Part shown: in pieces, positions 13,401 to 28,400 of the stretch
How the letters are laid out: every line of letters begins with the position of its first letter
Position numbering within the stretch: the stretch's first letter is position 1
Assembly (NCBI RefSeq): GCF_037975245.1
Contig: NC_092563.1
Coordinates: 28,481,960 to 28,545,959 of the forward strand
DNA: 64,000 bases
From: Apostichopus japonicus
Lineage: Eukaryota; Echinodermata; Holothuroidea; Aspidochirotida; Stichopodidae
Direction of reading: 5' to 3'
Position numbers and translations under genes: made by a program
Notes under the pieces: generated by a model
What the model was told of the DNA's origin: nothing
Seen by the model: the letters and a program-made list of their open reading frames with translations, nothing else
Database searches by the model: none

Positions 13401-16400
13401 AAGAGGAGAACTCTCAAGGTTAAGAGGAGTCCTCTCAAGGTTTTGTTTTTGAAAATCTCCAGCTTTACAAATTTGGTTTGGGGAGTTGGATATGGTAAAG
13501 GGGGGGGGGGAAGATATTCAGGATGGCAGATAAGACCTTATTCATGAAGACGAAAGATTGCAACCATGATAAAAAGAAGACAATTATGTAGGCTAGAAGT
13601 TGATTTAAAACAACACAGAGTAAATAAAGTATAAATATATAATATTACATATATGGAGGGATAATACTCAGAAACAAATGAATCATATTTTATTTCTTCT
13701 AAATTTGTTTTAATTTAATACTTTATTATTGCCACAACTACCGAGAAATTGAAAGCTTTTTTATTCTCAGATTCCTAATTCCAAAAATCAACTCCATGGT
13801 TGGTGACAATACAAGGACTACATACCTCCTGGCCTCCCATGATAACGTGAGACCTGGACACAAATATTGATGAAAAGCTCATGAACTAGTAGAGGAAAGA
13901 CAAAAAGAGAAAGACAAACAAGTTACTTCAAATTAATATCCCTTTTACAGCTGTTTAAAACATGAAATTATAAGATTGTTCACAGTTAAAACTAATGACA
14001 GAGAAAAGAAACACTATTAAATGCAAGTATAAAGTATTATCAATTAGGGGGTGACGGACAAATCCACAGGTAAGTAAGGCTACATGCCGTGAAATAGTCC
14101 TAGACCAGACATGTAACTAGAGAGGCATCACCTGCAGCAACTGTGGAAGCCATGATCCTAGTTAGATATCTGGGCTACCACGGTGGAAGCTATGATCCTA
14201 GTTAGATACCTGGGCTACCATGGTGGAAGCTATGATCCTAGTTAGATACCTGGGCTACCATGGTGGAAGCCATGATCCTAGTTAGATATCTGGGCTACCA
14301 CGGTGGAAGCCATGATCCTAGTTAGATACCTGGGCTACCATGGTGGAAGCCATGATCCTAGTTAGATATCTGGGCTACCACGGTGGAAGCCATGATCCTA
14401 GTTAGATATCTGGGCTACCACGGTGGAAGCCATGATCCTAGTTAGATACCTGGGCTACCATGGTGGAAGCTATGATCCTAGTTAGATATCTGGGCTACCA
14501 TGGTGGAAGCCATGATCCTAGTTAGATACCTGGGCTACCATGGTGGAAGCCATGATCCTAGTTAGATATCTGGGCTACCACGGTGGAAGCCATGATCCTA
14601 GTTAGATATCTGGGCTACCACGGTGGAAGCCATGATCCTAGTTAGATACCTGGGCTACCATGGTGGAAGCTATGATCCTAGTTAGATATCTGGGCTACCA
14701 CGGTGGAAGCCATGATCCTAGTTAGATATCTGGGCTACCACGGTGGAAGCTATGATCCTAGTTAGATACCTGGGCTACCACGGTGGAGGCTATGATCCTA
14801 GTTAGATATCTGGGCTACCACGGTGGAAGCCATGATCCTAGTTAGATATCTGGGCTACCACGGTGGAAGCTATGATCCTAGTTAGATACCTGGGCTACCA
14901 TGGTGGAAGCCATGATCCTAGTTAGATATCTGGGCTACCATGGTGGAAGCCATGATCCTAGTTAGATATCTGGGCTACCACGGTGGAAGCTATGATCCTA
15001 GTTAGATACCTGGGCTACCACGGTGGAGGCTATGATCCTAGTTAGATATCTGGGCTACCACGGTGGAAGCTATGATCCTAGTTAGACATCTGGGCTACCA
15101 TGGTGGAAGCTATGATCCTAGTTAGATACCTGGGCTACCACGGTGGAGGCTATGATCCTAGTTAGATATCTGGGCTACCATGGTGGAAGCTATGATCCTA
15201 GTTAGATACCTGGGCTACCACGGTAGAAGCTATGATCCTAGTTAGATATCTGGGCTACCATGGTGGAAGCCATGATCCTAGTTAGATATCTGGGCTACCA
15301 CGGTGGAAGCCATGATCCTAGTTAGATACCTGGGCTACCACGGTGGAAGCTATGATCCTAGTTAGATATCTGGGCTACCACGGTGGAAGCTATGATCCTA
15401 GTTAGATATCTGGGCTACCACGGTGGAAGCTATGATCCTAGTTAGATATCTGGGCTACCACGGTGGGAGCTATGATTCTAGTTAGACATCTGGGCTACCA
15501 TCTCCACCCCTCATCCTGTTGATCTTTCAGATATATTTACTGAAGAGCTAACATCTTAAAAGACAATTGTAAGCCCAAAACTGAATACAACCTCACTCAC
15601 CCCGACCACCTCCCAACCCAAGAGGAGTCGGATTATTCCACTATAGCAGAACTTATGACTGAAGATAACTGTATTTATGTTAGAGACCTTGCTGTGACAA
15701 TTTCTCTTCTGTTAATTGTGATTAACCCCATCAAGGGAGTTACCCCTACAAGCTGGATCAAAGAATAAGATATTTGTTCCTGGTTGCTGTCCTTCACTAA
15801 CCTTCCCACACTTATTTTCAAACTTTCCTATAGATTCTGGGCAACTTAGGGATCCTAAAGCTTTCTTTATGAAATCCAGAATATGTGGAGGGCTCACCTC
15901 TGTAAGCAGAACTAAGAGAAAGAACACCACGCCCTCGATTGTCATGTAGACCAGATTTTGTCCAACTCCTGGTTGGTCCCAAGCATAATTGTTTTCCTCA
16001 AAGGATATATTGGCTTGCATACAGATCTCCTTTTGTCTGTCAAAAAAAAAAAAAAAAAAAAAAAACCCAAAAAATGGATGTGAAGAGCAACAGAAGCAAA
16101 ACTCAAACAAAAGAAAACAACAAAAACACAAAATCAAAATAAATGTCAAGCTTTACCATCAAAAATATCAAAACAAAAAGACTTTCTTAATAGTAAAAAA
16201 AAAGTATGGTGGTCACTGCATTGGTCATTTAGCATTATTATTCAGACAAACTGCTATTAACATTACTTATAGCATTACCAGCTGATGCAGAATGTAATTT
16301 CTAACTAAATCTTGAATGAATTTGATTCACTTAAAGGAGACAAATCACCCCACCATGACAGAATATGTTGGTGAAGAACAACCCCCCCCCCCCCCTCCCA

Positions 16401-19400
16401 CGAAGCAAAGAACAGTCTTTCTCCATTTTGAGGGATTGTTTAAAGGTTGTGTCAGGGAGCTCGTTCGTGAGTGATGGTCTTAGGAACATGCAGATTTCTA
16501 TACAAGAGATGCCTCCAAAAGCATCTTCAACTGATCAAACACTATCTAACCATTTCAAACATTTTATGTGAGAGGTTGTAAAGGAACTGTGGGTTAAAGG
16601 GGCAGTATATGCCACGTTGTGGTTGCGAGGTGGTGCAGGTATCTATCATAGCACTTTACTTTATCATACACACCATATAACAACTTACGGTTGCGAGATG
16701 GTGCAGGTGCTCCACACAGCTCTGAAGGATAGCAAACACAACACACACCACGATATGGTTGTGAGATGGTGCAGGTCTTGCTCACACCACTATTTGATAG
16801 CATACATAAGATATGAACTTACATTTCCGAGATGGTGCAGGTGTCCCTCACACCATGGTTGACTGACAATAGGCCAATCGCTCGGACCATCGCGTAAGTT
16901 GGTAGTACCATGAAAATGTGGTCCAAGGCTTCACCGATTGCTTTATTCTCCACGAGGAACTCAACCAAAAATACAGTCAGGTACAAAGCCTGGTGACGAA
17001 CAAAATAGAGGGTGCTATAACAGCTGCTAAGAACGGATAAATTTATGAAAGCTTGAGACATATTTGGAACATTAACTGAACATGATTCATTATTATGACC
17101 AGTGACTATGAATATGGAAGGTGTAACTCGAGTTGCTGAGGGGAAATGTGTACACTCAACAACTTGTATGACACACTGTAATGATTATGATCTTAGCATG
17201 TTATTAATAAAAAAAACTAGGAACTGTAATGGATGGAAAACATCTCTATATAGTGGCCTGGAAAGCAAAAGCCAAATATGTATGAAAGAGAAACCCCCCC
17301 CCCCTACCAAAAAAAAAGTAGGCTTTGAATTTGCACTTCATGTAAGGTAGCTATCCAATTTACAGCCTTGGTACATTTTTCACCACATCCATTTGGAAGT
17401 GCATTTCAGATTGGGAAACCATGGATTTTTTCTTGGAGGTGAAATCCACCTGACTGTAGCTGGCCAGGGTTTAATCTAAGAACCTCCTAGATTTCTAGGT
17501 CTCATTCATCCCGACGCCACCGCACTTATCCAGTCGACCGTGGCACAATAGCACAAGATAAGTTACATTAATTCTATGAAGCCCGACTGACGGTGAGTGT
17601 CGCAACAGTAATAACTACAGCAGCCGAAAAATAAGGCTCATCTAGTTCAACCTAACCATGGAATCTATGCGTCATGATCAAACATAGTGACTACCAGTAA
17701 ACTTTATATTCAACGTCAACAAAAAAACAAAAAAAAAGGAAAAAAAAAAGAAAGAAAGAAAAAAGTGAGAGTCATAATGGACGTACCATTCCAAAGATAG
17801 CTAGGAGGATGGTGGTGATGGCGTATCCATTGACAGCTGTTTTGAAGAGGGTCGACACGAGGTAGACAAACGGTATCGCAGCCCATCCAAACAGGAGCTA
17901 GTCATGAGAGACACATAAGAAAACTATTAAAACTATTAAAACTAAGAAAACTATTAAAACTTTATGATCAAACACAACAATGATCGGAACAGAACTGATT
18001 GTCAGAAACTCATCGAATCACAGAATCGGGAGGTTTTGCTAAAGAGAATTCTTTTTAAAGTTTTTGTCCTGTTTACTTTCTTTCTTTCTTCTGACACGTT
18101 TCTTGTATTTTAACTTTCTCCTTCTTTCTGTTTGTTTTGGTCTAGAAGAACGAAGTCAGTAAAATTGTTAGAACAAAATCTTTGATCAAGAACAAAGGAA
18201 TATTGAGTTACATATAATTATTTTACAAAATATTCTCACAAATTCTTTTTTTAAATATCTAATGATTTGCACGGTAGAATGAAATGAAATCAATTTTTAC
18301 AGTCAATTTACTTACCAAAATGACAGCGACTGTTCCAAGGTTTGGTCCACTGAGAGCGGCAACTTGAAAAACAGCAAAACAAGCCAATAGTATCACAAAG
18401 ACAATCAGAAAATTGACAAAGTCCCAGCAGTAGTTGGCCACCCAGTAGGTGACTCTGTCCAACCCACTCACAAGTTGAAGGTGCTTGGCCTGGAGGTAAA
18501 CAAAAATCAGATGAAAACCTAAAAAAGTAACGTCTTTGACAAAACTGTCATCCACCGCAATTTTGGAATGCTCAATATCGAGGGAAGGAACTCGACTTAT
18601 AAATCTATCCAAGCTCATTATTTGAAAAGAAAGTAGTTAAAATGCGGCTAATACATTCAATGGACAAGTAATGACTATCCTGTTTCAAGATGAAAACTGG
18701 CATCAACTGTTTACAGCATTCATAACATAAGGTGATGAAAGTCACTAGCAGTTGTAAAATGTGTAACAAGTAAAGACATGATCATGAAATAAGCATCTGT
18801 TACAACACTAATACCATAAACTGACCCCATAGTTTGAGAGTGTACCATTGCATGATGGGATATAATAATAATACGACTCATAATGCGCACACACCACTCA
18901 AAGAATGTTCATGACGCAATTGATAATTAGAAATGATACAAATAATACAGAATAATACAAAACAATGACAGAAGAAAAACTTAATGGTACAAGATTATAT
19001 AAAAGCTTTTGTCATTAAGTGGGATTTGATACTCTTCTTAAAGTTAGAGAGAGTAGATGTTTGTCTGATTTTTAAGGGAAGTTGGTTCCATAAGCGAGGG
19101 GCAGAAACAATAAATGACCTACCCCTCAAGAATGTTTGGACTTAATTTCAGATAATAAAAATTGAAAGCTGGATCTTAGATTACGAGATGGGACATAAAT
19201 ATGTAATAAGTCAGAAATATACATTGGACCATGTCCTTTAAGTGATTTATAAAAAATAAGGAGAATTTTATACATAATATGATATTTTACAGGTAGCCAG
19301 TGCAGGTTTTTTAAGACAGGGTGGATATGACAATGCTTATGAGAATGAGTTACAATACGCGCAGCTGAGTTCTGGATTAATTGGTGTTGCTATTACCATA

Positions 19401-22400
19401 GCAACACAAAAGGATGGTGCTTACCTTGCTAGACTTCTCTGAGACTATGAAGGGAAGGAAGCTAGCTGTGAGGAATGACATGCCAAACAGGATCAAGATG
19501 GCTAGATTAAAGGTATCTGGATCCACGCCGGAGTTGGTTACCTGCAAAATGAGAACAGACACAAAGTGAACAAAACTTATCAAATTCCACACAATTATCA
19601 AGACTTGCTAGTAACCATGAAGAAAGAAATGAGAAAAGTAACAAAAGGTCAAAGAGTTATTTTCTGTCTACAATGATCATAATAACCAAGGAGAATATAC
19701 AAGTTTCATCTATTTCTGTCGTCAACACGATGATAACAATGTGGATCAGAATGTAATGTTGCATTGAGTAGTTTATATCAACAAACAGATATTGACATTA
19801 AAATCTTATTTGTTACAGACAAGACTTAAAAAATGGCATCCTGTCATATTACCTAAGTAATTTTATCATTATCTCTAAAAGAGAACAATTCACAAATTGG
19901 TATGAGCTACTTTTTACCAACGGAAACTTTTGTGACTTAAGTCACCCATAATCAAACCTGCATCAAAGAATGTATCTTTTGACAGAGAATATCGTTTTTT
20001 TAACATCCAACCTTTCACACCACAAGATTTTTAAAGGGGTATGCTGGCCTTCTTTAAAAGGACAATATAGTGATTCCAACACTGTTACCAGTGATAATGG
20101 ACCAGGTTTTAGTATCTCACATCACAGTTTTCAGAAATATTCTTTCACAGCTCTGTTATCCTTTTTGGCATGATATATTAATGCCACATGAGATAGCTAG
20201 GCAGTACGTCTCCGGTAATTTTGATACAATCACAACGTTTCTGTTTGCTTCAGCTTAAACTCCATTTAGCAAAAGTAACAGCTCATAAAAACATTTTTCT
20301 GCTTAAACTCAAGTTGAGTTGGGAGTTAAAAGGTACCAAACCTAAGCCATCATGGAAACCTGGAGGTTTACCTGAGTCGTTGTAGCAAATGGTAGTGGGA
20401 AGTTAGTGACCGATAAAGAGAAACTTTCGTTGGTGAAATACTTGAGAAGGGCATTACTCAAAGCATTCAATGCCTCTGGTGATGTATGGTAGGCCTGTGG
20501 AGAAAAAAAAAATATACATGTTTGCCATTTTACAACAAATATCAATTTTTTTTTATGGAATATGGCTGTTTTAAGATTGTTAACTAAATATTTGTGAGTC
20601 TCTTATAACTCTAATAACCGGTTCTGACTGATTCCTCAAAGGATTAAGTCTAATAACCACTTCTGTCTGACTCTTCAAAGGGATTAGTCTAAATATACAC
20701 TTCTGTCTGACTCCTCAAAGGGATTAGTTGAAATAACCACTTCTGTCTGACTCCTCAAAGGGATTAGTCTAAATAACCACATTCTGTCTGACTCCTCAAA
20801 GGGATTAGTCTTAATAACCACATTCTGTCTGACTCCTGCAAGGGATTAGTCTTAATAACCACTTATCTGACTCCTCAAAGGGATTAGTCTAAATAACCAC
20901 TTCTGTCTGACTCCTCAAAGGGATAAAGTCTAAGTAACCACTTCTATTTTACTCCTCAAAGGGATTTTGTATCATAACCACATTCTGTCTGACTCTTCAA
21001 AGGGACTAGTCTAAGTAACCACTTCTGTCTGACTCCTCAAAAGTATTAGTCTTAATAACCACTACTGTCTGACTTCTCAAAGGGATTAGTCTAAGTAACC
21101 ACTTCTGTCTGACTCCTCAAAGGGATCAGTCTAAATAACCCCTTCTGTGACTCCTGCAAGGGATTAGTCTAAATAACCACTTCTGTCTGACTCCTCAAAG
21201 AGATTAAGTCATCTAATCCAACATAAAATATCCAAAGAGGGGAATTTGCTGATGATACATTCATTAATATAGCAGACCTAATTAAAATAAAACCAACAGT
21301 GACCGCTTTTAGACAAATCTGAAAGTGTAGAATTGATTCAACCTACAGGCAAATTGTACATATTTTAATCCAAAATAGCTAAGTACCATTAAAACACAAA
21401 CTGTGACATGTTTTAACTTATTAGTATTAGTAGTAAAAAAATGTCAATTACATGAAAAACTAACTTTGAATATCTTATTCTTTGTCTGTAAATACCTACT
21501 TTGCCACTTTACTCAATGTTGTTTCACAGTGCCATGTGCGGCCTTTTGGACTGCTACCGGTGCATTACAATGTTCATTATTATTATAATTATTAGTATTA
21601 TCATAATCATTATTATTACTATTATTACCATTACTACTGCTATCATAGACATCAACTGGGCATTGCATTGCAATTTTTGTAATGTAAAGACTACACTTTC
21701 TTATAAGCACTATGCAATTCTAAACAATTATTAAGTGCCAGCAATAAAATCCACTTCCATATTGGCCCAAGAGATGATCATAAACTTACTTGGTTACTGT
21801 ACCAGCTTTTAACTTTTGATGTTGGTGTACCAAATACAGTATATGCATCCTCTATGGTGTAGCCAGCTACATATTCTTCAAAATAAAAGTCGGCCTGTTT
21901 ACTGTTTTCAAGGATGTATTCCTGGAAGTATGTGGTCATATCCGTAAGGGGATACTCTTGTGGTTCCGAGGTACAATTGTCTTCGGCATCTCTGTTGAAA
22001 GAAAAATTTTGTTAAGGAAGCTGGCTGTGTTAAAGACAATGAGACAATACATGGGCTCTACGGGTAGTTAACTTTTATTTTTATGAGAAGGTAGGAGTAG
22101 GGTCAGGGGGTAGAGGGGATGGAGCAAAAGTTTATCTGTCCTTCAAAACAAGTTTTTAAGACTTTTGTTCCATTGTTAGGCAATTTAAGTAACTCAAAAT
22201 ACGCAAGTTTTTTATTCAGACCAATCTGGGATATTCTGGAAAGCTCTCATCATTTGGCTTTTTATAATTATCGTTCAGTTTAGAGGTGTTATGTTCAGAA
22301 TAGCATAGTTGATACACTTTTCCAAAAAAAAGGTATTTTTTGAAATCTAGAATCAGTCACTGACTGCTCACTGAAAACAATGTGCATGATGCCTTAGTTT

Positions 22401-25400
22401 GCATTGCTTAAACGAACAACGTGGTGAATAAGACCTCATTTTTGCAAGGAATTGCAAATACACCAAATAATATCAACAACCAGCTCTGAGTACAAATATG
22501 AAACAATATCACGATCCTAATCTTGTTGATGAAACACACCAATTGATTTTGTTACCTCTCATCTTTGTGTCCATAACGACAAATAATTCATATTAACATA
22601 TCTTGTGATATATTGTGCCATCTTAACCTAACAAAAAAGCTAAGACCTAACCCTGTACTAACAAGATCAACTTGCCCAAGCAGAGGTAAAAACCTGTTGT
22701 TACCCTTTCTCTTTTAAAAATTAAAACCTGAATCAATAAAAGTGAATACTATTAAGACGGCAAACTAAACTTAAAGGGCTATCCAACTTCCAGAGAATAC
22801 AGAGTGTAGGGGGGAATGTGAAGGAAGAGAACCCACTTACGCGAAGGTGGCGAGCAAACACGCAGGGCAATTATTATAGCCAAAGTTGTCATAACTTTCA
22901 CAGACCTCGTTGATTTGTCCTTCACTATTATAGATCTAAGAATGCAAAAGAAAAGGAATAATATTGCAAGCTGCTTTTACAATTCATTACAATTATGATT
23001 TTGACATTTTTGATTGAAATAAAGACAAGATATTCCTCGCCAAAGAAAGAAAAAAAAAAACATTGATAGATAAATGAAAAATAACTTCTTGGCATATGAT
23101 TTGATTTGTCCTTCACTATTATAGATCTAAGAATGCAAAAGAAAAGCAGTACTATTGCAAGCTGCTTGTACCATTCATTACAATTACAATTTTGTCATTT
23201 TTGATCGAAATATAGACAAAATATTCCTCGCCAAAAAAAGAAAAAAAAAAAACATTGATAGATAAATGAAAAGTAACTTCTTGGCATATGATTTGATTTG
23301 TCCTTCACTATTATAGATCTACGAATGTCAATTTTTATTGAAATAAAGACAAAAAATTCCTCATCAAAGAAAAAAAAAACATTGAAAGATAAATGAAAAA
23401 TAACTTCTTGGCATATGAACTTTTTCCTTATGGATCTAAAGAAGCCATTCAACAGTTTATGGGTGCCAGTTGGACTAATAACCCCCGGATTACTTAACCC
23501 TTCCCACAACCTCTCTAAGAAGTCAAATCTTCAAAGGTTGTAAGCACTGCTCAAAACTGGATGAAAACGAAAATAACTTAATCTCTACCATATCTGCGAT
23601 TCTCAAAGGTAATGATGAGCAGACCACAGGAGGAAACAGTTTTAGAGAGATATTTTAAAAGGTAATGTAATTATCAGTCTCACCCCGGTACAGTTGGGAC
23701 TCAGGATAAGATTCGTGTAGACACAGCAGTCAGTGCTCTCATTGTAAACTTTGCCATTCACATATCCTACTTGATTATCGTTATACAGGGTCCAAACTTG
23801 CTCTGTGATGTTCACAAGTTCTACGTTCACTTCGCCGAGTACAGATTCCAAATGCTGCAGGAAAGGAACAAAATATAATTTGTGAAAACAAACGGGAAAA
23901 AACAGTCCTTTTAGTTATTAACAAATTAGTATGGAGAGGTCTAAGAAAAGACAGAAACAGACAGACATGTTTTGAACATTTATCTGTCTGTTGGTAAACA
24001 GTTACATGTAACCTAACCATTTATTATTTAATTAATCAAAATAAAGCAATGTCTCTCATCAAATGAATCTTTCTCTTCAACTGAACTTTGTTGACTCTTG
24101 ATATTGATTCAGCCACCGTCTTCATCGATAATGTCTACAAACTTCTCACTGGAAAAAGATCAACTTATTGTTTTGCTCATGAAGTTTCTGAAAGAGCAAT
24201 CCATATCCACAATATTCGAAATCATACATAAAGAACTTTTTTTTGTATAGAAGAAAGAGGCTATATGATGATAAATACGTAATCTTTAAGGATCCCTGCT
24301 CTTTACATGGGGTACTTTAAGGAACTTTGATCCCAAAACCAATACCTTAACTACATTAACTTTCACTACAAGTGGCCTATAGTGACTTGAAGTAACAGAG
24401 TGTGTTCCTGAGCAGTTTATACTTTGGTGTACCTTAAAATATTCAGTGGACCGATCAGCTCTTAGGTCTGCAACAAATGCCTTGGCTCCTCCATTTGGAG
24501 CTACGCGTGAGATGTTGGCTAAATTCAGTTCTCTGGCAGGGTCAGCGTCCAGCCTGGTTCCTGTTTTCGCGACGGTCAATCCGAGGAGGACAAAGACTAA
24601 GGGCAGAACGATTTGCAGGATCCAAGATTTAGGATCGCGAATGGCACAGATCAGTCTCTTCTGGAAGATAGCGATGAACTGGAAAAGCTTCAGAACGATT
24701 CCTGTCAAGTACTCTGGCGAAGGGACAAAAAGGAAAAATTCAACTTAGATCAAAATATTTAAAGCAGAGTTGCATTCCATGAACTATCCATCAGATTGAC
24801 TTCTTTTCCATTCATGTACCTGGTCCAACATTTGTATGAGCAATATAATGACTTCCCCTTCACTAACCATCCTCTTCTCTCTCCCCTCCCGCCCCCTTCC
24901 CTTTCTCATGCTGCAATTCACATATAATCCAACAAACTTCTTTCAGACAATTACAACCTCAGTCCACAGTTTTAGGGTCATTCTCAGCACAAATGACATA
25001 AACGGTTCTCTTTACAGGGTTGTCTCATTATTGATACATGCTCTGAAAAATGAAAGATACTTTCTTGGGGTACAATTGGGGACCCTTGAATCTCTCTAAA
25101 CTTGTGGCATCTGTTCCATTTCAGATAATGCTATACCTATTCTGTTGGTATAAGTAATCTTATTCCACACAACTAAAAAGCATTCTACTTTCACCACCAG
25201 ACAGGGTGTGGTTTGTCCTGTGCTCTTAGACGACTTAATTTCTTGTCTGAAAATTAATCTGAAAATTAATAATTTCTTGTCTGAAAATCAGAGCTATCAC
25301 CAGGTTATTAACAGTAACAATTTCCTGCTAGGAATGAAACATCATGCCCTCATACTTTAACACATTCATCTATATACACACACCTTTAACAACAGGTAAA

Positions 25401-28400
25401 TAGTTTGCTAAGGTTTTTTTCCATTTTCTCCCTTGAGTCATGGCATATGATTTGAAGTCAACAATTAAGTCTAAGCATAGACCCCTGTAGTAATGTTGCT
25501 GTGTGCTTTCAATTACACAGGTTTAGGACAGAGTTTTAGGAAAGACATGTAACATACCGTTTTCTGGGACACCCATGGATGTCATGGTCACTGTGATGTC
25601 ACCATTGGTAGCACCACCATTGTGGTTTGCGTGGTTGTTCTTCCCATTACTGTATGTACCGTTGTCTTTCACCCAGGCTTGGTTGTCGGCTCCCTCGGGA
25701 TTTTGGGTGGATTCGGCCAGATCTCCAACCTTCATGAATACTTCTTCCATGGTTGTCACGGAAATCCCAAAACTGTCCACGCCCAACTCTGACTTTTTGT
25801 CTGCAGAAGATGGAGATAGGAAAACTGACGCATGATTCAGTTAAAACTCCAGCAGCCTATTCTTTACTGTGCTGTCTTGGGGTGCAAGTTAACAATTTGG
25901 AAGGTTGCTTTTCACATGTAATTTATACCAATTCTGAAAGATTGCCTCGGTGACCAAAATTTTGTAATCGCTACTTAACGTCTAGTTGGCAAATAAATTC
26001 TAGTATGTGACTATTTTTTGCTCAATCATCATCTTGCTGTCAGAAGTTCTTTACAGATTTAGATGAATTACCTGAAACTGGCTATCAAAGTCAAACAGCT
26101 GCTAGAAATATGGATATGGAAGAATATTAATAACAACACAATTCAAACAGGTAGCACTTTTATTGCATCTTCAGGTTGTAAACAGTCTGCGATTCAACTA
26201 TAAACCAGGGGCTGTGAGTTACCTTCACCGTATTAAACATAATGCTCTTACCGTTCAACAAGTTGAAGAGCTCACTAAACACGCTGGTCTTATCAATGGG
26301 GAGAATATAGTCCACTTCCCTGGCTAGACAACTCTCCAGGTGTGCTTCTGGGACACGCTTCTTCACGAATCCGGTCAGCTGCTCCACGTCACAGCTCTCG
26401 TTTCGGACAAAGGTCAGATGGTACCCTACACCGAATCTAAAGTAGAATAGGACGACACAACTTATTGAGTGACCAGCGGACCAGCCCACAGAGTTGATAT
26501 GATTGGTAAAGGTAATGAAGTAATTGAAGGGTTTAATGGAGTATTACTTACTAAAATAAAATATAAAATAAAAAAATATAAAATAAAATAATAAATAAAT
26601 AAAAAAAAAAAAAAAAAAAATAATAATAATTAAAAAAATTAAAATAAATAAATAAAATAAAAAAATAAAATAAAATATAAATAAATAAAAAATGAAAAAT
26701 AAAATAAAATAAAATATGATTGGAAGTGAAATGCAGTCTTTGGATGATGACATTAATCCTCACTCAGTTAAACAGTAAAGTGATAAATAAATTACAAAAC
26801 AAATATGCATACTGTTTAAGCTTGCCCTGTGAATGGACACAGGGGCAGGGGGGGAGGGGGTAGGGGTAGAGCAATATGTCACAGTTGACAGAAGCTGACA
26901 GGGTTGGATTTATGGATGTTGTTTGTCCTCAATGGGATAACAATCTGCATCAAGAGCTTTATGCCAGGTATGATCAATTTATCAGATAACAATGCAGTGA
27001 TATCCTAAATCCTGAATATATCTAAATTCCTTCCATTTTTCTGCAGTGAGGAATTCTTGTTTCTTCTTGGTAAGGAATCTTACTATAAGAACATCCCCTT
27101 ACTTGATATGATTATCTCCTTGAAAACCAGAAGAGTTGAGGGGAAGACTTATTATCATGAATGAAATATTTGGATTTATTTGAGAGAACTGTCATGACGA
27201 CACAGAGTGTATCTTACCGGTTCTTTAAGAATAGAGAGCTGCCAGTGGTGATAAGCTGGCCGTTAGCCATGATAGCAATTCGGTCACCCAGAAGATCAGC
27301 TTCGTCCCTAAAGATGGACAACAAAAGAACTCAATTGTTACTAAAATATTTACTGCATACTCCAGAGGTAAGAGAGAGAGAGATAATACAAATAAGTACT
27401 TTGGGTACAGAATTTTAGCTCTTCACACAAAATAAAGATAAAGATAGTGTAAATTTATAATAAGGTGCTCTTGAAAGAGGTCCAATTCAGATCACCAGAC
27501 ACGACACACAAAGCTATAGAGCAGAGAACATGCTAACAATCCAGAGACTGGAAGAACTTCCCAATAAAACCATTCAAATTGGTGAGGAAAGGACTGGAAG
27601 GAGCGAGGTGGCTCCGCAACATAGCAGGGAGGTTATCGCCAGGATATCGTGTCAAAGGTTTCCTGACTAAAATATCAAAGGATGTCCATCATAACAAAAG
27701 ACTTGAGAGTGTGTAAAATGTGAGAAGAATGAGGAAAAACTGAGGACACATCATGGCAGAACAGGTGCAGAATTTCAGAAGCTGATCACCGTGGCGACAC
27801 ACTATAAAGAAAGGGTATGGAGATGACTTACATGAAGTGAGTGGTCAGCACCATTGTCTTGCCCTCCTTATACTTCAGCAGTAGTTCCCAGGTGGCCCTG
27901 CGGGCGTACGGGTCCATTCCTGATGTGGGCTCATCCAGGATGATGATCTCGGATCCTCCGATCAAGGCCACGGCGCAGCTGAGTATTACAAACAAGAGGG
28001 GGGGGGGGGGGGAAAAGAGTGTAATGACAAATGACAGGAACTTGCCTACCTTTACCCTACATCCCCTTACCACACCCACTCCTGTTACCACACCCCTTCT
28101 CCTTACCACAACCCTTCCCCTTACCACACCCCCTCCTGTTACCATAGCACCGTGAAGGGGAACCCCACATTCCCTTACCACACCTCCTCCACTTACCACA
28201 CCCCCTCCTGCTACCCTAGTACTGTGAAGGGTAACCCCACATCCCCTTACCACACCCCCTCCACTTACCACCCCTCCACTTACCATACCCCCTCCTGCTA
28301 CCCTAGTACCGTGAAGGGTAACCCCACATCACCTTACCACACCCCCTCCTGTTACCATAGTACCGTGAAGGGAAACCCCACATCCCCTTACCACACCCCC

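Noticed and set aside
12818-13438. 206-codon minus-strand frame of LRGLLLT repeats, resembling a leucine-rich protein
   Set aside because: It is the 21-bp minisatellite read through, lies in an intron of the transporter and ends at the W31 acceptor. No start context or family match.
14121-15500. CRISPR-like regular repeats
   Set aside because: Tandem units with no unique spacers in a eukaryotic intron.
15600-15660. Possible extra exon between W29 and W30 (acceptor-like CTTCAG, donor-like GTGAGT)
   Set aside because: Its frame does not fit either neighbour without a stop; extending W30 to the CTACTAG acceptor resolves the phase.
15712-15897. Continuation of exon W29 past its donor (reading [14 protein letters not shown]...)
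   Set aside because: No ABCA similarity, a good GTGAGC donor precedes it, and W30 joins W29 in frame.
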